A stretch of 64,000 nucleotides of DNA, from contig NZ_JAKWJU010000002.1 of the NCBI RefSeq assembly GCF_022524345.1, forward strand, positions 4,750,501 to 4,814,500, read 5' to 3'. The stretch is from Streptomyces marispadix (lineage in GTDB: Bacteria; Actinomycetota; Actinomycetes; Streptomycetales; Streptomycetaceae). The notes below the pieces were generated by a model, which searched no databases, had not been told where the DNA came from, and worked only from the letters and a program-made list of their open reading frames with translations. The position numbers and the translations under genes are program-made. Position 1 is the stretch's first letter; each line of letters starts with the position of its first letter. Shown here piece after piece: positions 16,971 to 26,565 of this stretch.

Positions 16971-18212
16971 ATGGAGCCGGCCGCAGCGTCACCGAACGCG
17001 CTCCCCGGCGATGTGCCGGGAATCATCGAGGCGATCCGGGACGAATTGACCGGCCGCTTCGCATCGGCTGCCGACGACCTGGCGGCTACGACACTGCGCG
17101 ACGACCCGGCCTACGCCTCGCTGATCACCAGGACCGAGCTGTCCCAGCGCATCCACCGCAACCTGTGCCAGGCGCTCACCGCCGTGACCCAGCATTCGCA
17201 GGGTCTGCCCATCGACCTGGACGACGCACTGAGCACCGGCCACCGCAGGGTGCAGCAGGGCCTGCCGCTGGCGTCGCTGCTGCACGCCTACCGGCGCGGC
17301 GGACGCCTGCTGTGGGAGGTCGTCACCGAAGTCGTCGCGGAACGCGAGCCGGAGGCCCTGCCCACGCTGCTGCCCGTCGTGTCCGTCATCTGGGACGTGG
17401 TGGAACAGATCACGGACGCGGTCGCCGAGTCCTACCGGCAGGCCGACGCCGCACGAGCCGCACGCGACCAGGTGCGACGGCACGCCCTACTGGACGCGCT
17501 CCTCGAAGGCTCCGGAGCGGCGGCGGGGCTCGCTTCGGAAGCCGCGGCGCTGCTGGGACTCCCGGAACGTGCCCGGTACGCCGTCGTCGTCCTGCGTGCC
17601 GACCCCGCTGGGCGACCGCCCTCCTCCGACCCCGGCTTTCCGGGCGAGGCATCCGGCGTGCGCATCCTGTGGCGCATCCGCGCCGACGGCGAGACGGGCC
17701 TGGTGCACCTCGGGGACCGTCCCGTGGAGACACTGCGGGAGTTGCTCGCCCCTCACGCCGTACGGGCGGGAGTGAGCCCGGCCGTGGGTGCCCTCTCCGA
17801 GGCGGGACGGGCCCGCTGGCTGGCGGAGTTGGCACTGCGCACCTGCGGACGTACGAGCCCGAAGACCGCGCTGCTCGATGAGCGTCTGCCGATGGCGCTC
17901 GTCGCCGCGCAGACCGAACTGGCCGGACGACTGCGCACGGTGGTCTTCGGCCCCGTCCTCTCCCTGCCGCCCGACGACTGCGCCACGCTGCTGAGCACGC
18001 TGGAGGTCTGGCTGACGTCCTCAGGCTCCATGTCCGCCGCCGCACAGCGCCTGTACTGCCACCGCAACACCGTCGCCAACCGGCTGCGACGGCTGGAACA
18101 GCTCACCGGGCGCTCGCTGACCGATCCCGCGCACATCGTCGAGACTTCTCTCGCGCTGACAGCGGTTCAGCAGCTCACGCCCACGGCCGGCGTCCGGTCG
18201 CGCGCCAGATAG
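16971..18212 (+). CDS. PucR-family transcriptional regulator
   Basis: A 413-residue regulator of the PucR/CdaR type. The N-terminal 190 residues form a helical sensor region with the conserved HAYRRGGRLLWEVV helix, as in RsbRD-N/PucR-like proteins. The middle is a GGDEF-like degenerate domain. The C-terminal PucR HTH is clear (TLEVWLTSSGSMSAAAQRLY, then CHRNTVANRLRRLEQLTG). ATG 16971 lacks a strong Shine-Dalgarno. The open frame goes back to 16893, but the upstream part holds the operator-like dyad. The divergent carrier is truncated, so this regulator may have lost its main target. Confidence 0.85.
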   Translation: MEPAAASPNALPGDVPGIIEAIRDELTGRFASAADDLAATTLRDDPAYASLITRTELSQRIHRNLCQALTAVTQHSQGLPIDLDDALSTGHRRVQQGLPLASLLHAYRRGGRLLWEVVTEVVAEREPEALPTLLPVVSVIWDVVEQITDAVAESYRQADAARAARDQVRRHALLDALLEGSGAAAGLASEAAALLGLPERARYAVVVLRADPAGRPPSSDPGFPGEASGVRILWRIRADGETGLVHLGDRPVETLRELLAPHAVRAGVSPAVGALSEAGRARWLAELALRTCGRTSPKTALLDERLPMALVAAQTELAGRLRTVVFGPVLSLPPDDCATLLSTLEVWLTSSGSMSAAAQRLYCHRNTVANRLRRLEQLTGRSLTDPAHIVETSLALTAVQQLTPTAGVRSRAR

Positions 18213-18286
18213 GCCCCCGGTCGGCGCTCGGCTTCGTGGCCTCCTCGGTCTGCGCCTGGCGGCAGTCGCCCCAACCGGGCAGCCGG

Positions 18287-18365
18287 ACCCGTACGGCCGG
18301 ACCCCGTACGGCCGGACCCCGTACGCCCGGACCCCGTACGCCCGGACCCCGTACGACCGGACCCC
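18287..18365. repeat. 15-bp tandem repeat, about five copies
   Basis: Units of ACCCCGTACGGCCGG with single-base changes run head to tail between the pucR-type gene and the secreted hydrolase gene. Each unit contains the palindrome CCGTACGG or a variant. It lies in non-coding DNA (frames through it give only GPGVR-type repeats). Confidence 0.8.
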
Positions 18366-18514
18366 ACGCGCCGTGGTGTTGTGCGCGCTGCACAGCCGTG
18401 GCGGACTCGGGTTGGTCGCCTGCCCCGACCTGTCCCGAGCTGTCTGTGTCCGGCCGTGGTCCGGTGCTTTGGTGAGCCGCGAGACGTACCCCCCATCGTC
18501 ATGAGGAGGCCACG

Positions 18515-20306
18515 ATGACGTGGCGACGACGTATCGCCGGACCGCTCATCGCAGTGCTGTCGGCGCTGACACTGCTCACCTTGCCGGCGCTGCCCACAGC
18601 CGCGGCCGCCCCGGAGGAGCCCGCACCGGCGACGGAGAGCGCGGCAGCCCCCTGGGAGGAGCCGGGGCCCTACGGCGTCAAGGTCAAGATCGGCGCGACG
18701 CACACCTTCTACTATCCGGACGGCATGGGCGACGGCGGGCGCAAGCACCCGGTGATCCTCTGGGGCAACGGCACCGGCGTGATCCCCGGCGTCTACAGTG
18801 CCCTGCTGCGGCACTGGGCCGGCCAGGGATTCATCGTCGTCGCCGCCAACACCCCGAACGGCAACTTCGGCATCTCGATGCTCCACGGCATCGACAAGCT
18901 GACCGAATGGAACGCCGACCCGAGAAGCGAGTTCCACGACCGGGTGGACCTCGCCAACATCGGTGCAAGCGGGCATTCCCAAGGCGGTTCGGGCGCAATC
19001 AACGCCGGAGCCGACGGTCGGGTGAAGACCACCGCGCCCATCCAGCCGGGGCCGCTCAACTCGCCCTCGGCGCTGCGCGGGCCCGCGCTCTTCCTGGCCG
19101 GTGAACGCGACCTGATCGTGCCGCCCGCCCTGGTGCGGTCCCTGTATGACCAAGCCGACCAAGTACCGGCCGTCTACGCCGAGTTGAAGGGCGCCCGTCA
19201 TGTGACCACAGTGGGCGACGCGGGCGGCTTCCGCGGAGCCACCACCGCCTGGTTCCGCCATCAGTTGATGGGCGACGCCGCGGCGGGAGCGCTGTTCTAC
19301 GGACCGGACTGCGGACTGTGCGACGATCCGGCTTGGTCGGACTTCCGCCGCAACTCCCGCGCGGAGCCGTCGACAACGGCCACGAACACGGCCACAACAG
19401 CGAACGCGGCCGCCACGGCCACGTGGGACGCGGCCACGGCGAACGCCGGCAGCCCAGCCGCCAAGGCGACCGCCGCCACCGAGACGACCACTGCCGCCAA
19501 GGCCAGCACCCCCGCGCAGCAGTCCGAGAAGATCCGGTACGTAGCGCTCGGGGACTCGGCCGCCACCGGTCCGTTGATCCTCCCGCCGGACCTGCGGCAG
19601 CCCGGCTGCCTGCGGACCACCCGCAACTACCCCGCCCGCACCGCCCGGGCGCTCGGCACCGCGGAGTTCACAGACGTGACGTGCTCCAGCGCCAAGACCA
19701 CCGACCTGACCGGATCACAGCGGACCCCGATGGGCGCGGTGCCACCGCAGCTCGACGCCCTGGACGCGGACACCACCCTCGTCACCCTCCACATCGGCGC
19801 CAACGACATCTCCCTGAGCAGCCTGGTGGGCGATTGCCTCAACCCGCTGCGGCTGCCGCTGAAGAGCCGCTGCGCCGACACCTACCAGGACAACGGGCGC
19901 GACGAGTGGAAGGAACGGATCGCCGGTCTCGCGCCCCGCATCGACGATGCCATCGGCGCCATACAGCGCCCGTGCCCCCGGGGCCGAGGTGCACGTCGTC
20001 GGCTATGGCAGCTACCTGCCGCCCGGCGGCTGCCACCCCAGGGTGCCGATCCTGCCGCGCGACGCCACCTACGTCCAAAACACCATCGGGCACCTCAACA
20101 CGATGCTGGAACAGCGCGCCGCCGCGAAGGGCGTCCACTACATCGACCTGGCGGCCGGGAGCACGGGACACGACGTCTGCCGTCCGCCGGGCACCCGCTG
20201 GATCGAGCCCTACGTGCCTGCGTCCCCCGCCGCCCCGTTCCACCCCAACGCCCTTGGCATGAAAGGGTTCGCCGACATCGTCACGGCGGCCGTCACCGAC
20301 GACTGA
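18515..20306 (+). pseudogene. Secreted alpha/beta-hydrolase + SGNH/GDSL hydrolase, frameshifted
   Basis: A signal peptide (residues 1-32, AVLSALTLLTLPALPTAAAA) leads an alpha/beta-hydrolase domain with nucleophile GHSQGG, acid GERDLIVPP and His GARHVTTV. A 60-residue Ala/Thr-rich linker follows. Then comes a second esterase of the SGNH family with YVALGDSA (block I), HIGANDIS (block III) and FHPNALG (block V). Near 19970 one extra C in a C-run shifts the frame. The correct continuation (ARAPGAEVHVVGYGSYLPPG) runs in frame 3 to the stop at 20306. The uncorrected frame gives 677 residues with an Arg-rich nonsense tail. Corrected length is about 596 residues. Fusion of two unrelated esterase folds in one secreted protein is unusual. 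Sequencing error and true mutation cannot be told apart here. Confidence 0.75.
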
Positions 20307-20611
20307 CCCCCGGGATCGACCGAAGCCTGTCGGGCGCACGGCTCCCTGAGCCTCGTGGCCATGCGCCCACAGCAGAGGCACGTCTCGCCGCCCCGGCGAA
20401 GACACCGTCAATCCGCCCTGGTGACGCACACCCCGCGGGCGCACGGTTCGTGCCTGCGACGGGCGTGCACACACGCTCCGACCTCACGCCGTCCATCGCC
20501 GCTTTCCGGGGGAGTCGCGATGGACCGGCTCCCCCGGAACAGCGCTGAGTTCAGCATCCTCCCGAACCTTCCTGAGCGTGAACGTCTCAAGAGAGCACAG
20601 GTGGATCAGAG
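20307..20611. other. Intergenic, nothing recognised
   Basis: A 305-base gap after the hydrolase. No gene, clear hairpin or repeat is seen. It ends with AGGTGGATCAGAG, a possible binding site for the small gene at 20612. Confidence 0.35.
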
Positions 20612-20737
20612 ATGACCCGACAGCGTCTGACAGCGCGTATGCGGAACAACGCCGACAGGGCCGCGGCCCTCGCTCTCTGCGCGTTCGCGGGGGCGATCGT
20701 GGTCTTTCTCATCGACCTCGGCGCCCCCGCCCGATGA
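20612..20737 (+). CDS. Possible 41-aa single-pass membrane peptide
   Basis: ATG 20612 (after GGTGGATCAGAG) opens a 41-codon frame: a basic N-terminus (TRQRLTARMRNNADR), one hydrophobic segment (AALALCAFAGAIVVFLIDL) and a short tail. The arrangement fits a tiny Nin/Cout membrane protein, and the codon use is GC-rich at third positions. No family is recognised. Confidence 0.4.
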   Translation: MTRQRLTARMRNNADRAAALALCAFAGAIVVFLIDLGAPAR

Positions 20738-21130
20738 GCGATGCCTCGGTGATCGGCCGGGCCGGTGCGGTGGGCGAGCACGGTGCGGTGCAGGTGCTGA
20801 GCAGACGCGAACACCCGGCCCATCGCCATCGCGCTGGGAATGCGGCGACGTCCACGTCGGGCTCTTCCCCGGCACCCGGGAGGAGCGCGGCGCCTGCTGC
20901 ACGAACGGGTCGCCGGGCGAACTCGGCCACCGCGCCGCCGAGTTCGATGCTGCTTCCCTGTACGCCCCGACCGGGGGCGGGCATGCGGTGGCGGCCGGTG
21001 ATTCGACGTCCGGTTCCCAGAAGGAGTCCTCGCCGCTCACACCCCCTCCCCAGCGATGCTACTGAGGGGTATGGTCGGGTCCCCCCACCTCCCGCACCCG
21101 ACCCCGACCCCCGATGGCGCAGGGACTCAG
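20738..21130. other. Intergenic, presumed promoter of sigma gene
   Basis: A 393-base region with no convincing gene. It should carry the promoter of the ECF sigma gene. No clear -35/-10 pair stands out. Confidence 0.35.
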
Positions 21131-22288
21131 ATGACGATGGAGAGGGAAACCGGGTCGTGTGAAGGCTCGGCCGACGGCTCCGATGCACGCTGGCAGCGCA
21201 TCTGGAGCGAACGTGAGCAGTTGCTCAAGGTGGCTCGTCGCCGCTCCGTATGCGTGGAGGACGCGGAGGACGCCGTGCACGAGGCCATGGTGCGGGCCTG
21301 GGAGAGGCCGGACCTCGACGAGAGCCGGGTCGGCGCGTGGCTGACGACGGTCACCATGCGGCTGTGCGTGGACCGGCGCCGGCAGGTGAGCCGCGAGACA
21401 GACGTGCAGGGCCTCGTCCCCGCCGCGTCCTCGCAGTCGTCGGTGGAGGAAGCGGTCTGCGACCGCCTGGAGGCGAACTGGCTGGCGCAGCGCAGCAGCG
21501 AACTGCCCCCGCGGCAGGCACACGCGCTGTGGCTGAAGTCCTCGAACCTGGACGTCGCTCAGGTGGCCGAGGAGATGGGACTGAGCTACCGCACGGTCGA
21601 GTCGCTGCTCGCCCGCGGCCGACGGACGCTGCGCCGACTGCTCGCCGGTGCGCTCTCGTTGGGAGCTTGGAACTGGGTGACCGGCCGGGCCCGTACGGGC
21701 GGCGGCGCGATGGCCACAGGCGTGGCGTCGACCGCCGCGACGCTGACGATGCTGGGGCTGCTCCCGCCCGGCGACACCCCGAGGGAGGCCGACGGGTCAC
21801 GGCCCGCGACCACACGTCCCGTGACGCCCCCGGTGGAACACCCGGACGGATCGGGAAGGTCCGCCGGCGCCAGGGAGCCGGGACCGCTCGGGAGCGGGGC
21901 TGCCGGCGCCGGGTGGGCGCAGCCGGGCACGGGACTGCCGGTGGCCGGGGTGTTCGCGCTTCCCGGTCCCGGACCGGTATCGGTCGGCGTGCTGGGAGCG
22001 GACACATCACCGTCCTCGCTCATAGCGGGCGTCCGAGTCCCGCCCGAGGTCCCCCACGCCTCGGTGGCGGGGCGGGACGCCTCCGTCCCGTCGACGGCGG
22101 CGCAGGGGACGGACGCACCGGAGGCGAAGGTTCCCGCCGAACCACGGGCGTCCACGCCGGCGACCCCCCGTACCGCCCCGGCCGTACCGAAGCGGACGGC
22201 TCCCGGAACGTCGTCGGTGCGCACGCCGGCGGAGCCCTCAGCCCCGGCCGTATCCCGGCTGGAGTCGTCGACGGGCGACCTCCCGTAG
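21131..22288 (+). CDS. ECF sigma factor with long Pro/Ser/Thr-rich C-terminal tail
   Basis: A 385-residue protein whose first 170 residues form an ECF sigma-70 core. Region 2 reads VEDAEDAVHEAMVRAWERPD and VGAWLTTVTMRLCVDRRR; region 4 reads SSNLDVAQVAEEMGLSYRTVESLLARGRRTLRRLL. Beyond the core there is a weakly hydrophobic stretch (AMATGVASTAATLTMLGLL, about residues 195-215) and then 170 residues rich in Pro, Gly, Ser, Thr and Ala. ECF factors normally end after region 4 (about 190 residues). The tail could be a membrane-anchored or regulatory extension replacing an anti-sigma factor; no separate anti-sigma gene is adjacent. ATG 21131 has CAGGGACTCAG upstream; the frame is open to 21056. Confidence 0.75.
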   Translation: MTMERETGSCEGSADGSDARWQRIWSEREQLLKVARRRSVCVEDAEDAVHEAMVRAWERPDLDESRVGAWLTTVTMRLCVDRRRQVSRETDVQGLVPAASSQSSVEEAVCDRLEANWLAQRSSELPPRQAHALWLKSSNLDVAQVAEEMGLSYRTVESLLARGRRTLRRLLAGALSLGAWNWVTGRARTGGGAMATGVASTAATLTMLGLLPPGDTPREADGSRPATTRPVTPPVEHPDGSGRSAGAREPGPLGSGAAGAGWAQPGTGLPVAGVFALPGPGPVSVGVLGADTSPSSLIAGVRVPPEVPHASVAGRDASVPSTAAQGTDAPEAKVPAEPRASTPATPRTAPAVPKRTAPGTSSVRTPAEPSAPAVSRLESSTGDLP

Positions 22289-22465
22289 CCACCGGACTCG
22301 CGCCCACGCGCCCCTGACCGGCGGCTGAGCGCCCGGCGCGCACCGGGCAGTCGAAATCCCCGGACGCCGAGAAAAAAAATTCTCCGCCGGTCGCGACGGA
22401 CGTCTCACCCCCCGCCGTAGAACTCGTGGCAGGACGGTTGGTCTACGGGCTGAAAGGTGGGCTGG

Positions 22466-23662
22466 ATGGGGGTGGAGATCAGTGTGTCGGGGTTGACCAA
22501 GTCCTTCGGCAGACAGGTCATCTGGCAGGACGTCTCGCTGACGCTGCCCGCCGGGGAGATATCGGTCATGCTCGGACCGTCGGGTACGGGCAAGTCGGTC
22601 TTCCTCAAGACGCTCGTGGGGCTGCTCCGGCCGGACCGGGGCTCGATCCACGTCGCGGGCCAGGACGTCACGAGGCTGAGCCGGCACGAACTGTACGAGG
22701 TGCGAAAGCTCTTCGGCGTCCTCTTCCAGGACGGTGCGCTCTTCGGTTCGATGAACCTCTACGACAACATCGCCTTCCCGCTGCGGGAGCACACACGTAA
22801 GCCGGAGAGCGAGATCAAGAGGATCGTGTCCGAGAAGATGGACATGGTCGGCCTCATCGGGGACGAGGACAAGCTTCCGGGCGAGATATCCGGCGGCATG
22901 CGCAAACGGGCCGGGTTGGCACGGGCGTTGGTGCTCGATCCGGAGATCATCCTTTTCGACGAGCCGGACTCGGGCCTCGACCCCGTGCGCGTGGCGTACC
23001 TCAACCAGCTGATCGTGGACCTCAATGCGCAGATCGACGCCACGTTCCTGATCGTCACCCACGACATCGCCTCGGCCCGCCAGGTGCCGGACAACATCGG
23101 CCTGCTCTTCCGCCGCGAGCTGGTGATGTTCGGCCCACGTGCCCTGCTGCTGCACAGCGACGAACCCGTGGTCGACCAGTTCCTGGGCGGCCGGATGCGG
23201 GGCCCGATCGGAATGGCCGAGGAGAAGGACGCCGCGCAAGTCGAGCAGGAACTGGCCGAGTTGAAGGCCGGAGACGGAGGCGGCCCGCTCCGGGACCAGA
23301 GAGCCGCGCTTGCCGCGGCGTACGTCCCCCGGCTGCTGCCGAGTGCGGGCATCGAACGGTCGCGGCGGTGGCAGACGATCGCGGAACTCGAGAGAGCCCG
23401 TGCGGCCACGGTGGGCCCCGGGGCAGGCAAGCGCCGTAAGAGCGAAGAAGGCCGGCTGCCCGGCACGAACCGCAGGACCGGCACAGTGCCGCAGTTGGAG
23501 GCCGCCGTCGAGCGGGCCCCGGAGACCGGAACTGAGCCGGCCGGTCGGCCGGAAGCAGAGGGAGACCGTAGACCGGGCCCGTTCGCGCGCTGGAGAGCCG
23601 CCCGAAAGGCCGCCAAGGGGGCTGCCCGGGAGGCGGACCGGAAGGCGGACGGGACCACATGA
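22466..23662 (+). CDS. ABC transporter ATPase of the mce system (MceG/MlaF-like)
   Basis: A 398-residue ATPase that should power lipid import through the MlaE/YrbE permeases encoded next. Walker A is GPSGTGKS, the Q-loop VLFQDGALFGSMN, the signature LPGEISGGMRKRAGLARALV, Walker B IILFDEPDSGLD and the switch His VTHD. This DGALF / ISGGM.KR pattern is specific to MlaF/MceG. About 130 residues follow the core, Arg/Lys/Ala-rich, longer than MlaF. ATG 22466 is spaced well from AAAGGTGGG; GTG 22457 is an alternative. It overlaps the first permease gene by four bases. In mycobacteria mceG is usually unlinked; here it heads the operon, as in Streptomyces. Confidence 0.92.
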   Translation: MGVEISVSGLTKSFGRQVIWQDVSLTLPAGEISVMLGPSGTGKSVFLKTLVGLLRPDRGSIHVAGQDVTRLSRHELYEVRKLFGVLFQDGALFGSMNLYDNIAFPLREHTRKPESEIKRIVSEKMDMVGLIGDEDKLPGEISGGMRKRAGLARALVLDPEIILFDEPDSGLDPVRVAYLNQLIVDLNAQIDATFLIVTHDIASARQVPDNIGLLFRRELVMFGPRALLLHSDEPVVDQFLGGRMRGPIGMAEEKDAAQVEQELAELKAGDGGGPLRDQRAALAAAYVPRLLPSAGIERSRRWQTIAELERARAATVGPGAGKRRKSEEGRLPGTNRRTGTVPQLEAAVERAPETGTEPAGRPEAEGDRRPGPFARWRAARKAAKGAAREADRKADGTT

Positions 23663-24429
23663 AGATCTCCCCCACCATGGCGGTCAGGCACTCGGGCGAC
23701 CTGTTCGCCCTCGCCCTGGACACCCTGCGCGCCCTGCCCCGACGCCCGTTCCAGCTGCGGGAGTTCATCCAGCAGGCATGGTTCATCGCCAGCGTCACGA
23801 TCCTGCCGACCGCCCTGGTCTCCATCCCGTTCGGTGCCGTGATCGCGCTACAGATCGGAAGTCTGACGCGGCAGTTGGGCGCCGAGTCGTTCGCGGGCGC
23901 CGCGTCCGTGCTGGCGGTGCTCAGGGAGGCGTCCCCGATCGTCACCGCCCTGCTCATCGCCGGGGCCGGAGGCACCGCCATCTGCGCGGACTTCGGGGCC
24001 CGCAAGATCCGGGACGAGATCGACGCCATGGAGGTGCTGGGAATCGATCCGGTGCACCGGCTGGTCGTTCCGCGGGCGCTGGCGGCGATGGTGGTCGCAG
24101 CCCTGCTCAACGGACTGGTCTCGGTGGTCGGCGTGGCCGGAGGCTACTTCTTCAACGTCATCCTCCAGGACGGCACTCCGGGCGTGTACCTCGCCTCCTT
24201 CACCACGCTCGCGCAGCTCCCCGACCTGTGGGCGGGCGAGATCAAGGCGCTGGTGTTCGGAGCGATCGCCGCGATCGTCGCCTCGTACAAGGGGCTCAAC
24301 GCCAAGGGCGGTCCCAAGGGCGTCGGTGACGCCGTCAACCAGTCGGTGGTGATCACTTTCATGCTGCTGTTCGTCACGAACTTCGTGATGACCGCCGTCT
24401 ACTTCCAGATCGTTCCGCAGAGGGGGTAG
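23659..24429 (+). CDS. MlaE/YrbE permease A of mce operon
   Basis: A 256-residue inner-membrane permease. Hydrophobic segments at residues 45-65, 95-110, 140-165, 195-215 and 230-250 and the conserved core VTALLIAGAGGTAICADFGARKIRDEIDAMEVLGIDPV identify the MlaE family (the ExxDAMEVLG motif faces the ATPase). It is coupled to the ATPase gene by ATGA and followed three bases later by the second permease gene. It should form a heterodimer with that second permease at the base of the Mce channel. Confidence 0.93.
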   Translation: MKISPTMAVRHSGDLFALALDTLRALPRRPFQLREFIQQAWFIASVTILPTALVSIPFGAVIALQIGSLTRQLGAESFAGAASVLAVLREASPIVTALLIAGAGGTAICADFGARKIRDEIDAMEVLGIDPVHRLVVPRALAAMVVAALLNGLVSVVGVAGGYFFNVILQDGTPGVYLASFTTLAQLPDLWAGEIKALVFGAIAAIVASYKGLNAKGGPKGVGDAVNQSVVITFMLLFVTNFVMTAVYFQIVPQRG

Positions 24430-24432
24430 GGG

Positions 24433-25263
24433 ATGGCGCCGTCGGACAAGAGCCTTCTCGCCCGGCCGCTTCGCTCCCTGGAGGAGCTGGGCACCCAACT
24501 GGTCTTCTACGGGCGTTCCCTGGCCTGGAGCCACCGGACCTTGCGCCGGTACCGGAAGGAAGTGCTGCGCCTGCTGGCCGAGGTGAGCTTCGGCCGAGGA
24601 GCGCTGGCGGTCGTCGGCGGAACGGTCGGCGTGATCGCGTTCCTGACGTTCTTCACGGGCACCGAGGTGGGCCTACAGGGGTACACCGCGCTCAATCAGC
24701 TCGGCACCTCCAACTTCGTGGCCTTCCTCTCCGCTTACTTCAACACCCGCGAGATCGCGCCCCTGGTATCCGGCCTCGCGCTGTCCGCGACAGTGGGCGC
24801 CGGATTCACAGCGCAGCTCGGTGCGATGCGGATCAACGAGGAGGTCGACGCCCTCGAGGTGATGGCCGTCCCGTCGCTGCCGTTCCTGGCGACGACCCGG
24901 ATGATCGCCGGGTTCCTGGCGGTGATCCCGCTGTACGTGCTCGGGCTGCTCTCCTCGTACTTCGCCTCGAGGACCATCACCACGCTCTACTACGGGCAGT
25001 CCGCCGGCACCTACGACCACTACTTCCAGCAGTACCTGTCACCCGTCGACGTGCTCTGGTCCTTCGGGAAAGTGATCGTCTTCGCCGTCGTGATCATCCT
25101 GGTGCACTGCTACTACGGCTACCACGCCAAGGGCGGCCCGGCCGGAGTGGGCGTCGCCGTCGGCCGCGGGGTGCGCACCTCCATCGTCGCCGTCAACGTC
25201 ATCGACTTCTTCCTCAGCCTGGCGATCTGGGGCGCCAGCACGACCGTACGGATTGCGGGGTAA
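24433..25263 (+). CDS. MlaE/YrbE permease B of mce operon
   Basis: A 276-residue partner of the preceding permease with the MlaE core SATVGAGFTAQLGAMRINEE then VDALEVMAVPSLPFL. The loop YHAKGGPAGVGVAVGRGVRTS near the C-terminus is the counterpart of AKGGPKGVGDAVNQSV in permease A. Two different YrbE subunits followed by six Mce genes is the standard actinobacterial arrangement. The start lies in AGGGGGTAGGGGATG. Confidence 0.93.
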   Translation: MAPSDKSLLARPLRSLEELGTQLVFYGRSLAWSHRTLRRYRKEVLRLLAEVSFGRGALAVVGGTVGVIAFLTFFTGTEVGLQGYTALNQLGTSNFVAFLSAYFNTREIAPLVSGLALSATVGAGFTAQLGAMRINEEVDALEVMAVPSLPFLATTRMIAGFLAVIPLYVLGLLSSYFASRTITTLYYGQSAGTYDHYFQQYLSPVDVLWSFGKVIVFAVVIILVHCYYGYHAKGGPAGVGVAVGRGVRTSIVAVNVIDFFLSLAIWGASTTVRIAG

Positions 25264-25269
25264 CCGTCG

Positions 25270-26565
25270 ATGAAGGTGCCGATGCCGATGCCCGCCGCGA
25301 TACGCGGACCACTGTCGACCGCCGCCCGGCTGAGGCTGTACGGGGTCGTCTTCCTCACCGTCATCGCCCTGCTGCTGTCGCTGACCGTCGCCGTCTACCA
25401 GCAGGCGTTCACGTCGGTCGTGCGGATCACGCTGGAGGCCGACTCCCTCGGCAACCAACTGCAACGGCGCTCGGACGTCAAACTGCGCGGCCTGATCGTC
25501 GGCGAGGTCCGCGACGTGCGGGCCGACGGGCGGAAGGCGACGCTGGACATCGCCCTGGAGCCCGGACAGACCAGGCACATCCCGTCGGACGTGCACGCCC
25601 GGCTGCTGCCCAAGACGCTCTTCGGCGAGAAGTACGTCGACCTGATCACCACGGGCAGCTCCTCGAACCGGCACATCGAGGACGGCGACGTCATCACCCA
25701 GGACCGCACCAGGGCGGGCATCGAGCTCCAGAAGCTGATGGACGACCTGCTGCCGCTCCTGCGGGCCGTGCGTCCCGGGGACCTCAACGCCACACTCTCC
25801 GCCTTCTCCACGGCACTTGAGGGGCGGGGAGAGAAGATCGGCTCCAACTTCGCCAGGCTGGAGGCCTACTTGCGCAAGGTCAACCCGCACATGCCTGCGC
25901 TCCAGCAGGACATATCCCGCCTCGCCGACACGACGGAGATCTATGCGGACGCCGCGCCCGACTTGCTGCGGGTGCTGCGCAACACCGCCACCACCAGCCG
26001 GACGGTGGTGGAGAAGAAGCAGACCCTGCGGGCGTTCCTGACCGGGACCACCGCCACGGCCGACACCCTCGACGGCTTCCTCGACGAGAACGAGGACCGT
26101 CTCATCACTCTGGGGCGGGTGTCCCGGCCCACGCTGGCCCTCCTGGACGAGTACTCCCCCCAGTACCCGTGCCTGCTGAACGGCCTGGTGGACCAGAGCA
26201 GGCGCTCGGACGAGGCTTTCCGGGGCGGCAAGATGCGGATCACGCTCGAGTTCGTACGACCGCGTCCCGGATACAAACCCGGTGAGGAGCCGCGCAACGA
26301 CGCCCGTACCGGTCCCTACTGCGCCGGGCTGCCGAACCCGCCGGTGCCGGCGCCCGACTATCCGTTCGCGGACGGGACTTCGAAGAAGAGGTCGAGCTCC
26401 GTCGCGCCGGGCGGCCCCGGACCGGTGTCGGGGACCGTATCCGAACAGCGGCTCATCGGCCCGCTCGTGGCACCGGTCATGGGCGAGTCCGCAGACGACG
26501 TGCCGCCCGTGGCCACCCTGCTCTTCGGGCCGATGGCGCGTGGGACCAAGGTGAGCGTCGCATGA
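25270..26565 (+). CDS. Mce protein, first of six (MceA position)
   Basis: A 431-residue protein with one N-terminal membrane segment (VVFLTVIALLLSLTVAVY). An MCE beta-barrel domain follows (RSDVKLRGLIVGEVRDVRAD through FGEKYVDLI), then a long coiled-coil helical region, and a C-terminal domain with the conserved YPCLLNGL and YCAGLPNPPVPAP motifs. Mce proteins form a hexameric tube that carries lipids or sterols across the cell wall. It overlaps the next gene by four bases. Confidence 0.9.
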   Translation: MKVPMPMPAAIRGPLSTAARLRLYGVVFLTVIALLLSLTVAVYQQAFTSVVRITLEADSLGNQLQRRSDVKLRGLIVGEVRDVRADGRKATLDIALEPGQTRHIPSDVHARLLPKTLFGEKYVDLITTGSSSNRHIEDGDVITQDRTRAGIELQKLMDDLLPLLRAVRPGDLNATLSAFSTALEGRGEKIGSNFARLEAYLRKVNPHMPALQQDISRLADTTEIYADAAPDLLRVLRNTATTSRTVVEKKQTLRAFLTGTTATADTLDGFLDENEDRLITLGRVSRPTLALLDEYSPQYPCLLNGLVDQSRRSDEAFRGGKMRITLEFVRPRPGYKPGEEPRNDARTGPYCAGLPNPPVPAPDYPFADGTSKKRSSSVAPGGPGPVSGTVSEQRLIGPLVAPVMGESADDVPPVATLLFGPMARGTKVSVA

